Assembly: GCA_001939145.1 (NCBI GenBank)
Contig: LSRX01000845.1
Location: forward strand, 56,069 to 120,068
From: Symbiodinium microadriaticum
Lineage: Eukaryota > Sar > Dinophyceae > Suessiales > Symbiodiniaceae
Reading direction: 5' to 3'
Length of the DNA stretch: 64,000 nt
The first letter of the stretch is position 1; each line of letters opens with the position of its first letter. The notes under the pieces are model-generated. The model was not told where the DNA came from. It saw only the letters and a program-made list of their open reading frames with translations, and searched no databases. The translations under genes and the position numbers were made by a program. Of this stretch, positions 24,601 to 39,600 are shown one piece after another.

Positions 24601-27600
24601 CTGCAGTTATTGTGACTTTCGGCATCGGTGAGTGTTGGCACATAGGACGTATGCAAAAAGAATCACGGTGGGAAGGACAGTATAGGACAGTGCGAGTTCG
24701 GACGCCGAGGCCCAATGCCATCGCGCAGTGCAAATCAACGTTCCCACCCTTGAGCTGCACGTGTGAATGACTGCGAGAACGTACGTGGGGTCCAAGGGCG
24801 GCCCTCGACAGCACAGGATCTGGAAGCTCGAGAGCCTGAGGGCATCCCGCAACGCCAGTCGAAGGTCTCAGCTCCTAATGATTTGCATGGTGGTTTAAGG
24901 ATTTGTTTGCCTCCCTCCTAGCTATCGTGAAGACGTTAGCAAGGGTTACACACAACCGCGGCTTTCAGCAGTGAACTCCATTCGATTCAAAGGCACTTGT
25001 CGACTGGGAGTCAAAATCGCGCACTCGACTGGAACTTCTCTAGTCACCTTTCGAGCAAAAGAAAGTGACCGCTCTTACTACACCAGACTTTCATCTCACA
25101 AGTCACATCTCTCAGATCAACGGCCCGCCATTCAAACTTCCAGTACGTCCATCCCTGCACAGCGCATCAGCAAATCCAGCACACCCAAAATTATACAGGA
25201 TTTGGCTCTCGCCTCCACCATGAAGGAAAGAGTACTCATGCAGTGTCCATCCAATTTTTGTTGCCAGTTAATGAAGCCAAAAACGAATTACACGAATTGG
25301 CACTGCGGGCAGTTCTCAGAGGTCGCGTCGACTACAGTCCAGGTTGTTCACAGGCAGGAGCGCCATCGATCTAGGTAAAAAGCCACCGATGTTGCCAGCT
25401 ACAAATTACCACCTCATGCAGCCAGTTACCAATTCCATGCGGACAGAATAATGCCGAGTTTGCACTCACAGGTGGGCTATCGCATCCGAAACGCAATATC
25501 TCACGAATGCCATCGATGTCGCCAGCAACTAGCTACCAATTTCATGCAGGCAACTTGGGACATTCAGATCTCACGTCAAGACTATTTTCCAGTTGGCTCG
25601 CAGGAAGATTATTGCATCCGATACAATCATCGCACGTGCAAGCCGCAGATCCTGCTGGGCCGTCCACCGATTTTGCAATCTATTCGGGTGGAGTGTGCCC
25701 GTCACCACTACGACCATACCGTTAAAGCTTGTGCCGTGTGTAGGCTGGCAGTCAAGGTCAAAGCCAATCGGTGCATCACGCAGCTAGTCCATGGGAAATT
25801 CCACCACAAAAAAAGGCAATGGCCTATGTATACTGCAGGTTCAAGCGTGCGTGTTGCCAACGCAGAAAAACTTCGAAGTCCAGGGCCACTCAAGCCTACC
25901 AGGCACCGCTCTGGGGTCACACCGAAAATGGCTTTTGCAGAGGCAGGGCTGTGTCGTCCCAGCCACCAGGATGAGCATCAGGTTTCAGGCGAAAGGCCAT
26001 GGCATCCGAAGTCGTTTCACCGAAGCAAAAGCACACAGTGACCCCCAAGGCAGAAAAGGGGCTAGGGTGTTAAACTGATATGGTGGGATTCGGATTTCAT
26101 GGTCTCGCGTTTTGGGCTTTAAGGATTTCCCTCTCGCATGGCAGAGAACAAAGCCCACAGGCGCAGCCAATTACAGGGACACACATCAGCTTTAGGGATT
26201 TAGGGTTTCGGGTTGAAGTGGTTTAAGGATTTAACATTTAGTGCCAAGAGTTTTTAAGGATTTAGGGCCAAGGCTTGGGTGTTAAGTAGTTTGGGGATTT
26301 AGGTTTAACTGTTTCCGTCAAGGGGTTCGAGGCTTGGGCTCTAAATTTCGTGGACGAGGACGAGACAACGAACAAACATCAAATCAGCATGAAAACACTG
26401 GGCAGGTGCCTTTACTCGGACACATGTGTAGACCAGGTGTGCCGCATGTCTTGCAGAATGTGTGCGTGCGTGTGTTTGTGTATGTGCATGCCTTCTTACT
26501 TATGTGTCTCCCATGATGAACCCATTCTGCTTTTGGATCGGGGCCCTTTTGCAATGCCCCCATTCCGGAGTGCCAGAAGAATGAGGGTCAAGCCCGGGAA
26601 ATGTTGGCAAAGCACGTGCAATTTTATGGCCCAAATTTTATGGCCCGGCCTGCCCTCTTTAGCAGCATCCTCAGTCACCTCATAAGGCTTCTCACAGTTA
26701 GGTGGAACGGTAGGCGATGGTCTGCACCGTCTGGGCCAACAGGCGCGGTCCTGAAGACCAGTTTTTCGTCGCACGGCCTGGCAACATACCCGGCCTAGAA
26801 TCGTGCAGCACTTTGCCAACTTTACTTGCCATGCACCTTGTCTTTTACATCCTCAAGCCATGTTCCACTGGAGCTGAAACCCCGCCTTCAGTCTAACAGG
26901 CACAGTGTGCTGCTTGCGGTTTGGATGCATGCTTGTCTGAGGGCTGTGCACGAGTGCCCCAGCCTAGCGCGGCATAAGAGCCATCTAGTTCGACCACTCT
27001 CGGACGACTCACATTTTGCACAGTACTTTTCATGAACTTACATCAACATCCGGCACCTTGCAGACCATGTTCACATAAGACAAGCAAGCTGCTCGACGAT
27101 GGTAGCGAACCTCGTGAAGCAACGTTTTAGGCGATCCTGGCTGCATAGAGACTTCCACTGCTTGGCCACGGGCTGTGCTTTCAATCTTCATTTCGTCAAG
27201 CAGCGCCTAGTAACGAAGTCTGCTTGGCTGCTTTCTCATCGGTGGGTGACCCACCTTCAAGAGCTCTCGCAAGTCGCCCGCCTCGCGAGAGACTCAGACT
27301 GGAAGAAATTGTGGACACTTCGAGCGATGCAAGGGCCAAGCGGCAGCCTCGGGCGGCCCTCTGAGGCCAGTGAAACGGTAGGCAAGGATCGTAAAGCCTG
27401 CAGGGCCCAGCAGCCTTCGGCCCTACCTCCCTTTTTTTAGTGCATCACATTTTGGACCAAGGCGCCGATGGTGACATCTGGATGTGAAAACTCAGACCTA
27501 AGCGGCTTACGGTGTGCAGGGATGTGCAACTGATCGGGTCGGAAGACTACGCCTGTTATCGGCCAAGTCCAGGCCCACACTGCTCGCTTGGGCGATCTTT

Positions 27601-30600
27601 TCCCACGAAAGGCACAGCCAGCCTTCACAGAGTGGGGGTTCCGCATCTGTTGCTCTGCCCAGCTGCAGATGCTTTTGCCTCAGCCTGGAGCGAGCAGTCC
27701 CACGCTGCTTCAATGCACCTACATCCACGCACACCCCAGAGTCACGACCACCAAGGTTTCTGAAGATAGTCACTCGCAACAGACCCAGGCAACTGCTTTC
27801 CAGGTCTTCGCCGCACAGAAGGCCATATGACACCCGATGCACCTGCACGACTTAAAGTTCCCTTGCTATGGCGTTGTCAATTCTTCACATTCGTGTTTCC
27901 ACTCGGGGATTCCTTGCTCAGAACGTGCGGAAGAAGCTCGTGAAGCCTTAGGCTTTTCGAGGCGGCGATTCCAGCATCGTGGATGTACAGGATAGGTCAG
28001 GCTAAGGCCAGTGAACTGCCAAGTTCAGAGGCTTCAAGACCCCATCATCTGCAACCCGGAGCTTCTCCTTGATCCCGTCCTGGTGAGGTCTCCGCATGTC
28101 GCCGCACATGATGACATGACACCCCCCGTATTGGATCCTTTCAGAGACTCCTCCAACTTGTACGGACTGCGTAGGAGTCGCCGCAGCTCAGCGCTTCCGA
28201 CCTGCACAGCCACGGCACGAGTAGCAGACAAAATCTATGTTGAGTGCTCCAAGCGATGCCGCATCCGAACATCTGTCAACATGGCAGCCGTTCGGCATCT
28301 GCTGAACTGCAAGGCTGCAAAGGTGCAGGAGTCTCAGGACCAGCAAGACCGGCTTACTGGACAAGAGTCGGCGGTAATGGACCCACACGAAGGCAACATG
28401 GGGCAACCGCTGATTGCGCTTTGTAGCAGAAGCTGTGCGCAGTTGAGCCACTGTTAAATATACACGGCGGTCCCGGACTTGTTTGACTCCGACGTGTACT
28501 ATCATCTGTCCAGTGCCGGCGGCTCGCGCCAGAATCTGCGCTTCAAGATACCGGCAGAGTTCAAGAAACAAGAAGCACGAATTCAGTTGTGTGCCTCATC
28601 GGCTGTATGGGTTCGATGGTTCCAAGAACATGCAGAAGCTTTGTTCGAACTCGGCGGCTGTTTGGTCCTATCCTCCCAACCCAGAGGGAGAGAGAGAGAG
28701 AGAGGACAACGACACCAGCGGAACAGAAAATCCAATGCTGACAATTACCAGCCTGGACGTGCATGATTTCAAGATTCGAAGATGTTTGAAGGACATGTTT
28801 GGCTCTCCTTTCTGACGCGGCTTTGACTGCCTCAACAGCTAAACTTGCCATTGGCTGGAATGGATACTGCCGGAACTTTTGCCGAACTCCGGGCCACACT
28901 GGAAGGCTAGGCCGTCGAAAACACCATGCATAGAACTCTTCGAAAATCGAGAGTTGGAAGCTGCAAGAAGCGATGTCGCCCATGTTCGCGAAGATGGGCT
29001 ACAGCCAGTTTTTTTCAGTTTGATTCCTGGGACTCGAAGTGGCCTGTGATTTTTTGGTGGGCTGCTGCACAAGTCTCCATCTGATCCAATTGACTTCGTC
29101 GTTATCGCCATTTTAGCTTGGAATTCACAATGGGTCAACAAACTTGAACAAATTTACAGACTCTAGAGAGTTCTGAATTCTTTAGAGTCCCCTGCAGAAC
29201 CTCAGGAAAAGTATAACTTCTGCATGCAGGGTTCCTGAAAAATACTCAGCAAGTGTACACAGCTAGGTCGAAAATGCAGAAACCCCCAACAACACATTGA
29301 ACAGCTTTTCTCGAGAGATGTATCACGAGCGCTAGAGAGCCCCTCAAGAAAACCAGACAAACTTCATAACCCACCGTGAGTAGACTAGACAACATGAAAC
29401 AGGCTCAACCATGCTCAACCCTTCGAGCTAGTTTTCTACACGACTCTGCACATACCTCACACTTGGATACCACACATATCTTCTGGCGTCTATACGTTTC
29501 TGGTTTCCGCTGTTCGAAAAGCATTATTAAACTTCTCTTCGCGATGTTCGCCGGGGTTGTACCCCGCTTCTCAGCATAAAGCTTGGAGAGCTCTGGCAGG
29601 GTTGCCTGACTTCACTGTTCATGCACTGTTCATGCTTTTCCCCGAATTTGTTTGACGGGATTTCCGGCCTGTGTCCTGCAAGCCTGTTCCCCCCTCCATG
29701 TGCATAAAATGTCCCTTCATTGTAGTCGCATGGCCCTGGCCGGAGGTGATCAGCTTCCCACACGAAATACGTATTTGCTTGAGACAAGGCTAGCCGTGCC
29801 ATCCGTGCCAGACCGGCTCAAACCTGTGAACAGCTCCGTGCTTGCCGTCGCACCCTCCGCAGGCTTTTCAAGCACTGAACTCCTGAAATCTTTTGCCCAC
29901 CTGGCCGTTCACGTGCTTTTCGAGGAAAATCGCAGTCCTTGCGCGAAGGCAAACTTTGCCATGCTGTCGAAGTTGTACCCAAGGGCCCCGCCAGTCTGCC
30001 AAGTGTGGCAGCATCTCCGACTTGTAAAACTCCTTCGACAGCACCTAACACAGTTTGTGATGCGAAATCAGCATGTAAGCAAAGAGACAAAGCTTTCGCG
30101 GCTTCGGAGCTTCAGGTCACGATCTGAGTGCAGGTCAACGAGATGCGGAACAGACTGCAACATCCGCTTCTGGCATCCTTCCTGCGAGAGCCGAGAGCGC
30201 CGTTGGGGACCCAACATAACGCATCCCAATGTGTAACATGATGGTGCTGGCACCTCGATTTTTGATTTCAGAACAGTCAGTGCCGTCTGGGCCTCGTGCA
30301 CATATGCACGCTTTAGAGCCTACGAGTGTAACCAGTGTGTGAGGTCTTATGTTATGTTGCAGGCAACCTCGCGGCGGTCGTCGTAATGCACCAGGGGAAC
30401 CTTCCAAACAGTGAAATGCAATGTACTACTCAGTGTGTATATTGCATCGCCCAGCAAGACCTAGAGCAGGCATGACACCTTGCACGATGCGGCGAACACA
30501 AGGTCCAAAATGTGGAATGGGAGCTTGTGGCGCAGACCTGGCGCAAATCTCTCGAGTGCGAGCATTGCCATCTCCTCGTCGCTCTGAGTATGCGACCAAG

Positions 30601-33600
30601 ACGGTCTTTGCTCTCCCTGGCCTCCTCGAGGTCAAGCCTGGGAGTGCGGTGCATGGGGACTTGTTTCGCAGGTGCTCACGACGCAAGATACCGGCGGCTG
30701 CTTCAAACCGGTGGGCCAGTTGAGTTCACCTGCGGATGAACAGTTTGTAAGTTAGTGAGTTGTTCGTCCGTGGTCTGTGCGCCGGACTCTTCAAAGGATC
30801 CAACCTGAATCTTCCAGGATCCCCAAAGCAGCCACAGGGCCGGTGGTTAAGGCTCCCGCAGCAGATCTACCTGCACAAGAAGTTGTAAGTTCGAGCAGCA
30901 ATTGGCAGCTGCGGCTGGATTCGCACCTCATCCAGAAGAAGCACACCTTTATGAAATCTTCCAAGCACCTCCACACATGTCACGGCAAGGGGCAATATCT
31001 GCCCGATGTTGTTTTCACTGGTTGGAGTTCGCCGAGGTACAGCTCCAAGAGCAAAGAGGCTTCACAACGCCGAATGCTGCACGACAGGTTTCGCCTGATT
31101 GCAATGCTGCACATGTTGGCTTTTTGCGCTCTCTTCCTCAGGACCTGGGCTTGACAGAGAGTTTTTCGAGCATCTGCCAGTTCGATCAGGACCGTGACTC
31201 AACTCATCAGCAAAGCTGGCTTTGCCCCCCCCAAAGAGGCGCTCAAGCCAATTGGGTTTCGCCTCACAGCACAGTGAGAAACACTAGGTTCATAGCTTCG
31301 ATATGTCAATCAAGCAGGCATAAGCAGGCCAATCAGAGTCTGACATCACCCTGCTGGAGCTTGCACCTTGCAGGAGTGGGAGGCCCAGCCAGTCGTGAGA
31401 AAGCGACAAAGTCTGCTACTGCCTGCGGCTGTTGTCCAACTGGTTCAGCAACTCGAGCCGTTTCAGAACGATGCTTTTCAAGGCCTCAACAGATCAGTAC
31501 CGCAAATCACGAGCTGGTTGCTGGAGCTGTGGATATGGGTTCGACGACTGAATTGAGGCCATCGGTCCTCACTCCGGAAAACATGCCGGACGTAGCTTAG
31601 GCTTTTATCAGCTGACGTTGACCAAACAGATAGACTAGAGCGGTCCCAACAGGTCGCATGTACTGCACCGCGATACCAAGTCCCATACCGTTGGAGTTGC
31701 CACCTGCAGATGGCCGTGTTGCTGAACCCAGGCTGCCCGCTCACTCACACTGCCATCTAGTACACGCAGGCAGGCTGGGTGTGAAGAGGTTGACATGTTC
31801 CCACCAAACCCAAAAAGCGGTATTGGCCAGCTTGGTGTTGGCGTAGATGCATGACTTTGTGACCCCCCACGAGATGTTCCAATTTACTCATGAGATGCTC
31901 GAGCGCTTGTTGCGGTTGTGTCCGACGTGTCCTCAGGACTTGGCCAAAGCAGCTTGTCTTTGCTCTGCTGTCAGAAGCTTTTGGCAAAGTGCAGCTGATG
32001 GCACCGTCGCCTTGGTCAGAGCCATTCAGAGCCCCAGAGATCCCTAGAGAAAGGCTTGTCAGAGTCTGGAACTTGGGCTCCCAACCCTGTCAAACTGCAA
32101 CGTGAGCACGGCTTTCATCATGGCCTTGACACTTGTCGCTGCCACTGCAGTTCAGAGGAGTCATAAGCAGAGCCGAGTCGCTGGTGAGGAGAAGCGCTCG
32201 ATCAGGACTGCTCGTGACATCTCCAGTAGAGCAGCAGGCATGCAAGCGCAAACCAGCCTTAGCTGCAGCATGAGCAGCGCGGTTCACTGCGCTTCACTGG
32301 CCGCGGTCAGCATGATATATGTCACAAACGCCATTCCGTTTGAATTTCGCTGGTCACGGCCAGTCGTCGGTGTAGAACTACAGCAAGGCCCATGAGTCTT
32401 CAAGTGTTCTTAGTCCAGGAGCCGTTGACTGTTCGCCAGCAGCAGCACAAGAAGAGGCGTTATCACCTGAAGCCGTCGGACACTGAGCACTCGCTCTGGC
32501 GACATCTCGCGACTGTTGCTTGCCATCTTGCAGCTCGAAGCGCAGTGGTCTTCCCGGCGCCCATGATCATCTGATGGCACAGGGACTGGCCTCAGAGCAG
32601 CAGCCTGGTGCAACGGCTGGTGTCTGTGCTGTGTTGCGTGGTGCCTCCTGCTGCACGGTGTAGGAAGGTTCCCAAAAGCCTCACCTCGTGGCTTCAAAAG
32701 GCTTCAGTTTGAGGAAGAAGGCCCGAAATGGCTTGCAGAATGAGTGCCGGCGCCTGGCCCTCACGCAGCATAATGTTGCACAGGAACTCAAAAACGAGAA
32801 GACGAGGGTCCAGGCCTTGCTTGCAAAGAAGATTCAAACCATTTTGTCTTGCTGTAGCTTGACGAACTCGGGAGCACGCAGATCATCTGGCTCCTCACTT
32901 TGCAGAAGAAGCGCTCCTCGGCCCAAACGGTCCAGGCAGGCATGAGTCGTTTCAAGGCGTTTTGCCGCTTTAGGTGCCAGCCGTGCAAAGCTGAGCTCCA
33001 AGTTGAGCCTGAAGTGCAGACAGCCTTCTCTGACCTTCGCCAGCGACAGCGAGCCAAGGTCGCAAACCTGGAGCACAGCCACTTCTGTGCTGTCCTCCGG
33101 CAGGCCAGGGGAAGCTTTATGCTGCTTATGCTGTTTGCATTATGTTAATTATGTTGCATTACTAAAGTTGTCTATACCCTTTGCCTCCCTTTGTCCTTGG
33201 TGGCAGCAGCTGCTGAAAGCTTGGTCACCAAGGCCAGGCTTCTGCAAGCCTCAGGTCGCCATGCAGATACCCGTGCTGCTTGCTCCCGCTGAAAGCATCT
33301 GTGCCGACAGCCTGGCCGATCCGCACGCCACGACAGAGACCATCTACAGCCTGCGGAAAAAAAAAACAACCCGAAGAGCACGAGCTGGAAGAGAACACGA
33401 TATCTGCATGCTGCCGCGTGCCAAAGGCCTTTTCCATCAAGGCCTCCATGTCACCCTGAAGCTGCAGTCCAACTCACCGCTAGACTCGCTAGACAATCGC
33501 CACACTATGCTACTCTGGTGTTCAAGTCTGTCAGCTGGGCTCATGGATCATGGACGGCTCGGTGCCTCTTTCAGCATGGGATTTGCCCGTTGAAGTGCAT

Positions 33601-36600
33601 CCGTGCTGTGAGGCTCCTCAGCCACAAAGCCGAGCGTGGGATTTGTTTGCATCCTCGATCACTCGCGTAGAACGTATGCAGAATTTTTCGAAGTCCTCTG
33701 CCATAAGGACTCGAAGGAGATCAGAGAAAGCAAGTCGAGGAACGTGTCCGCAGTGCCTCGCTGAAGAACTGGTCTGCTTCAATCCATCGCTGCTAGCAGC
33801 GGCCTTCCCAACCAGTCCACGTCACTGCCGGCATTCGCGGCAGTCACCAGGCTGTCTACAGTTTCTGACAACGCTCTTCGGTCCTGAATGTTGTCTGAAT
33901 TCCGCGCTGGTCAAGATCCGATAATATCACAGGGAGTAGTTCAGCGCTCGCCTGAAGCTCGCTAACGGTCCCAGTCTCAATGAAACAAGGTCCTCGTCTC
34001 GAACTTTCCGAAGCTCCTTCTCCTGTGCAACGACATCCCCAATAGTCCTATAATTACTAATAACTACTACACAATCGTCAGGTATCCCGAAACAGTAGGC
34101 ACCACACTAGAAGTGCCAGCTTGGAGGGATCTATGCTCAGATTGACGGCGACTTCTTCGGACAGCGCTGTCTGCACCTCGCCAGTCTCAAACAATCTAAA
34201 AGATATCTGCCCATGGATTGCTTCTGGTTGGGTGGCCTCTTGCTGACATCGCTGAATTCCTGCGCGACCAATGTCCGTCTGTGCCTGCTATCTGCAGCTG
34301 AAATTTCTCGGAGCTGCTCGGCATGGGGCTGAGGTCCACGCACAAGGGCCCCGTGCCAGAACCTGACTTTCGGGGACCGCAGGAAAGTCCCAGACTCGAC
34401 GAGCCCTTCAGGCCTCCAAAGATGACCGAACTGCCTTGAGGCCAGGGGCCTCAACCGACACATTCTCGTAATTACGGGGGAAATCGCTTCCGGCGCAAAA
34501 AGGCAGCTGCCCTGCTGGTTGTGCTGCCCCGCTGTGCGTAGTCACTTAGGCCTGCACCTTTCGCTCTCGGTCCTGGTGACAAGAGCTCTCAGCAAGTGAG
34601 GCAAACCATCGCGGGTCGCTGTGCAGTGCAGCGTCTTGAAGTAACCCTTTAGTCGCGGACGGCCTTGCTCAAAGCTCGGGTTTAATGAGTCCCATAACAA
34701 ATGTGGCAGGTCCTCCGTGCGCTCCAAGTACTTGGACAATCCTGCCAAGCTAATACTGGGTTGACGGTCATACTGTAATGCTTATTGTCTAGCCTCCGTT
34801 GGCCAGTTTGTCCTCTGAGGCGCTCACGTGCCAGTGGTTGCTTCGGAGAAACTTCCGCTGTCATTTTGGATGCCCTGGAACCTGTGCACCGTGTTCGAAC
34901 TGGAATGGGGAACTTTGCTGAAATGTTGTGTCGCCAGCGACAGCTGTAATTCCCAAAACCAACAGTCGCCAGCTTCGACTTCTGCACAATGCATAGCGTC
35001 GCATCTTCGCGTAAGTTGCTGGCAGCATCTGACGTCAGCCGTAAGTGGAGGAGACTGGAAGCGGATGTTGCTGCTGAAGCCTCGCAGTCAACTCACGGAC
35101 TATGTCACCACAGCACCATGCTGAGCTTGCCTGCGACATCTTCGATTGTCAGTGATGTCTGGCGCTGCGGAGCTTCGGCAAAGTTCGGGATGCGTAAGTC
35201 CTGCAAAGTGTAGGGACGGACTGACTCTCGCTTGCCACTGCCTTTCGTTGCGGGGCCTTCTCCATGCTTTTCAGCTTGTTCGAGGCAGCCTCATTCGATC
35301 GAACTGGCGGCGCAGGGTACAATCGTAGCCGAGGGCCTTCATGAGCGTCGAAACGGAGTTGCGGTCAAAGTGGTGCCCACCTCCGAGATCTAATGAGCTT
35401 GACATGACTACATGACTACGAGACGGCCGTGCTTTGCAATCATCTTGTCTCTGTGACCCATGTAGGTCCATTTGAATGTAGCTCGGTGAGTTCGGATGGC
35501 AGATAATTTCTGGGTTTGAACCTGACGGAAACGCTGGGCATCTCCGGACCATGACATTTCTGATTTTTTGTGCCGAGCGTGTGCTGATTCTTGTGGCTTG
35601 AGGCCTGAGAACGGACACCCCTTCAGCAGCACACGATGTCAAACAGCATAGTCTTCGATCACCCAAAAACCGCCCCAAATCCAGTCGACAGATTTCCCAC
35701 AAGAGTCGGTGGGTAGACTTGCCAGAAAACAAATGTTTCACAGATTTGCGGAAACGCGCTTCCTTAGCTGGTGGGATCCACAAGCACACCCCAAATCCGT
35801 TCCTCCAGGTGATGCCGTGATTCAATTTTTCAAACCCAAAGAGTGATCATTTTGATTGGATCCCGCCCTGCGGGGCACGTGACCTCACGGATCCTGTGCA
35901 AATACTCGGATGCTAGCAAAACCCAATGCCCCACGCTGCAGTGGGAGATCCCCGCACGGATGCTTTGTCGGACCAAATTTGCACGCCATCTTGCAAATAT
36001 ATGATGGAATGCGACGAAGAGCCATTTGGGGGCGGACGCAGCACGGCCCCCGTAACAAACACTCTTTACTCTGAATGTAAGAAACGCTTACTGTGGCTGT
36101 TTTGCAGGTGGCCAATCATTAAAAGGATTTCGGTGATGGAGAACAAGACCAGATGTCGGACCTAGTGCATTGCAAATTAAGATCAGAGAAAGAATCAAAT
36201 AAGGGATTGGGCTCGAAACAAAGTTACGGAGTAACAGTTAGGGGGTGCAAGAAAGGTAGGCTCTTTTCAATAACTCGCAATGCAAAGCGCCTGGAAGCGC
36301 CCAGCTGCGCTTCGCCTCCGTAAGGTTCGAATGGAAACCATCTCATGGTCAGGTCTAAAGTTTCTAAAGAGTCAGCTCCTCGTCTGAGCCCCATTGCGGC
36401 ATGCAACCGCAGACCTTCCCAATGAACCGAAGCACCGGTTGCATGAAAAGGCAAAGCAAAGAACGCCTGCGGATTCCTCTCCAAAGCTCTCAGAACAGAC
36501 CATTCGGCGCCTGCGTCAACGGCTTTCTGAACCGTCCATCCTACTTGACTTGGTCGTCATAACAATATGGTCATACCAGCTGACAACAGAGCCTGTCTGG

Positions 36601-39600
36601 GACCCTGCGATCACGCGGAGCAGCAGGCTTGCGAGATCCTCCACACAACGCAACTAACGCGCGGTGCTTCGCGACCACATGTCCGCTGTCATGCCAAGTC
36701 CTGCTGGTTGTCCTTGTTCACCATCTGCACAGCAAGAAAATATCACCGTGCACACTTTAGCTTGTTTCCACAGACTCAATCTGAAATCGTGTCAGACGTC
36801 ATGCTTGCAGCATGCTGCAGCCTCCACGGATATGGTTCCAGTGAACAGTTCGTAGAGCAAAAACAAGGGGACATCGGCACATCCTCCATTGCAAACCGTT
36901 GCAAGCAGGCAGTGGGAGTCCTTCCATGGCGCATCCTCCGCGGATACCACCAAACAGATCATTCAGGAAGCGCATGCCATCGATACCCACCATGGTCGCA
37001 GCCTTCGACGTGTGATCGTGCAATGGGCCCTGCTCTTTCGACGAATAGGCTGTATCTACTTTGGGGTTTCAGCTTGGGGCAACAAGAACCCACAGCATCC
37101 GATCGGTCAGGCAAACGGATGCAAGACGGTGGAAGCTGGCTTGGAGACGAATGCGCCGTCAAGCCGCCTCCTGCTCTGCCCCGCTCTTCCCATAGGATCC
37201 CGAAGAGACATCCACTTTCTAGAGCGATATATACCAGTAGCATCCGGCTTCAACTGTCTGCATGTTGGCGCACACGGGAAGCAGCTTGAGCAGGCACCGC
37301 CCGTCGGGCCACCACACAGCACCAAACCATCATCCATGACCCCGAGGTGAGCACATGATAGCATGTGCCATTGCAGCCATTGCGTGCCTGGCCTTGGGTC
37401 GATTGTAGGCCACACCCTTGGCGCTTGCCGCAATCCTTTCCAGCTTGTCGACATGTGCTCGCGGGGGGTGTGCCGTCGTGACCAGGGACGCGGCTTTTCG
37501 AAGAAGTTCAAGTCCTTCAAGAAGGACCTGGCTTCTGCAAGATCCGGCTCATTCCGTCTTGGCGGCAAGTGTTGGGAAGCAGAATAATGGCATGATAAAA
37601 ACCCTTGTTTGCTTAAGGAACTACAGGTTCCAGGTTCTACAAGTATTGGAGACTTGCCTAGAATTTCCATCTGCAAGATCCTTTGCTGTCTTTTTTCGCG
37701 GTCCTGTCATGGGTCAAGCTTTCAGCTACAACTATGAGGGAATCCCTCGCAATTTACGGACTCTTGTGCTGGTGCAAGCTTTTTGGGAATCACATGCTGC
37801 AAGGTGCCCATTTGTGCCGAGCGCGGGGAGTCGCGATGTCCAGGGCTTTGGCAGGGTTACGGTCCGCCAGTCGGTCCTGTTTGCGCCCGGCTACTGGGGA
37901 ATCGCAGCTTGCAGGGTCTTGCGTCGGTACAAGCTATTGGGAAATTCGATCTTGACCCAAGCCTCCCTAGCCACCGAAAATGGTGCTGGGGCCGGAAGAA
38001 CCTGGAAACTCGGGGGGATGATGGGGATGTTTACTTTTCTCAGGCAACCTGGCAGTTCTTTTGATGTAAAGCAACTTGTGGAAATCAGGGTGTCGTCTGT
38101 GGCGAATGCCTACTACGTTTCCAGCCGAACAACTCTCGGTGAAAAAGCAGGCAGCGACTCGTGCAGCAAATCACATCGAACTGAACCAGCTTGAGATACT
38201 TGTCCACCACGAGGTCGAATCCAGAATCGCCGGCCAATGGGCCCAAGTCAACTGGCAAGTGGACCTGAGCCGGGCATTGCTGGGACTCGGCCCATAACTC
38301 TTGCGCACAAGTCGCGGAATGCGAGGGGAGCAGTGATGCTGAAAGGCGCAGGTGGCGTAAAGTGTAGCTACACGTGAGGGCGGCACTGCCCTTGGGACAA
38401 CTATCAGTGGCCACTCAGCAGCATTCGTACAGGGATTTGCTGTTCCTGTCTTGTCCGACTCAACACGATTCGGCCCATGTGGTTGCATTTGGCTTCAAGG
38501 TTGAGTGCCACAGGGGAACTGCATACTCCCGCTCATATGCGCCCCTTCTTGGATCTTCGGCCATTCGCCGGCGGCTTACGAATAATTGCAGCTTCTCTGG
38601 TCGTGGCAGCTAGCAGGGATCTGTGTAATCGATTGTGCAAGTCCTGAAGCAGCTAGCAGCTGAACCCAGGAAGGATGAAGCTGACGCTGCGAAAGGGACT
38701 CTTTGGGTGTCTCGGGCTGCCAGCGCGAGATGCTCTTCGGCTGCCAACTGCCGACGCGTCTTTCGATGCTCGAACCCAACAGCCACCGATGCGCACATGC
38801 TGAAGCAACAAAGGCATCGGCTTTTCCATCTTTGCAGGCTGCCAAAGCCTCCACTGTCGATTGATATGCCTCGGCTGTGAAATAACACGTGAAGCGTGAA
38901 AGTGCATGTGCCGCCACCTGCCTTCAGCTTGGAATACTTCTTGGAGTGTCGGACCTGCTTCTGCTCAGGCGCTTCGCTCCGACTCGTTCGTGGCTGAGAT
39001 GTTCTTTGTATCAGGTGCTTTGCAATCAAAGCCGAGTTGCCTCATCTAACTTCAGAACTGCCAGCTCCTAGCACTCGGGCTGCCACGCATGCAAGGTCCC
39101 ACAATTCCTACACTCCTGCTTTGGACATACTCAGGTTCAGGCCTGCTTCAGTGACAAAGCGCAAGAGGTCGAAACCAAATGTCGCTTCCTGGACACTTCT
39201 CGGCATCCTCTTTTTTCCGATGTCGCTGCCACATGGAGACATCCTTGCCTCGTGTATTCCAGGAACTGTGCCGCCGTGCTCCACGGGAGCCTGGCTCGAG
39301 ACAACACTCCGTACAGCCTCTCTTGCGCAGTATAAGATTCTCAGGAATAGCTCGCAAACGTTCATGTGCCCAGCACGGCATTCGAACACTAAAGACCGCC
39401 AAGTCAGCGATCTACTGCTCACTCTAACCTAACTGCAGTGTCTAACAAGTCAGCCGGGCGATACTGCATAGGGTGAAATCGCCTGGCGGTGACATGCAAG
39501 ACTTGGACTTTTGTGAAGGGAAAGGTTGCAGCTTGTCCACGCAAGTCGTGTTGGCTGGGCCATTGAAAGGTGAAGGCGGCAAGCAATAGCATCCGCGTGG

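Noticed and set aside
37418-38194. 258-codon plus-strand frame
   Set aside because: It is opposite to all secure exons, contains internally repeated DNA words and no recognised motif.
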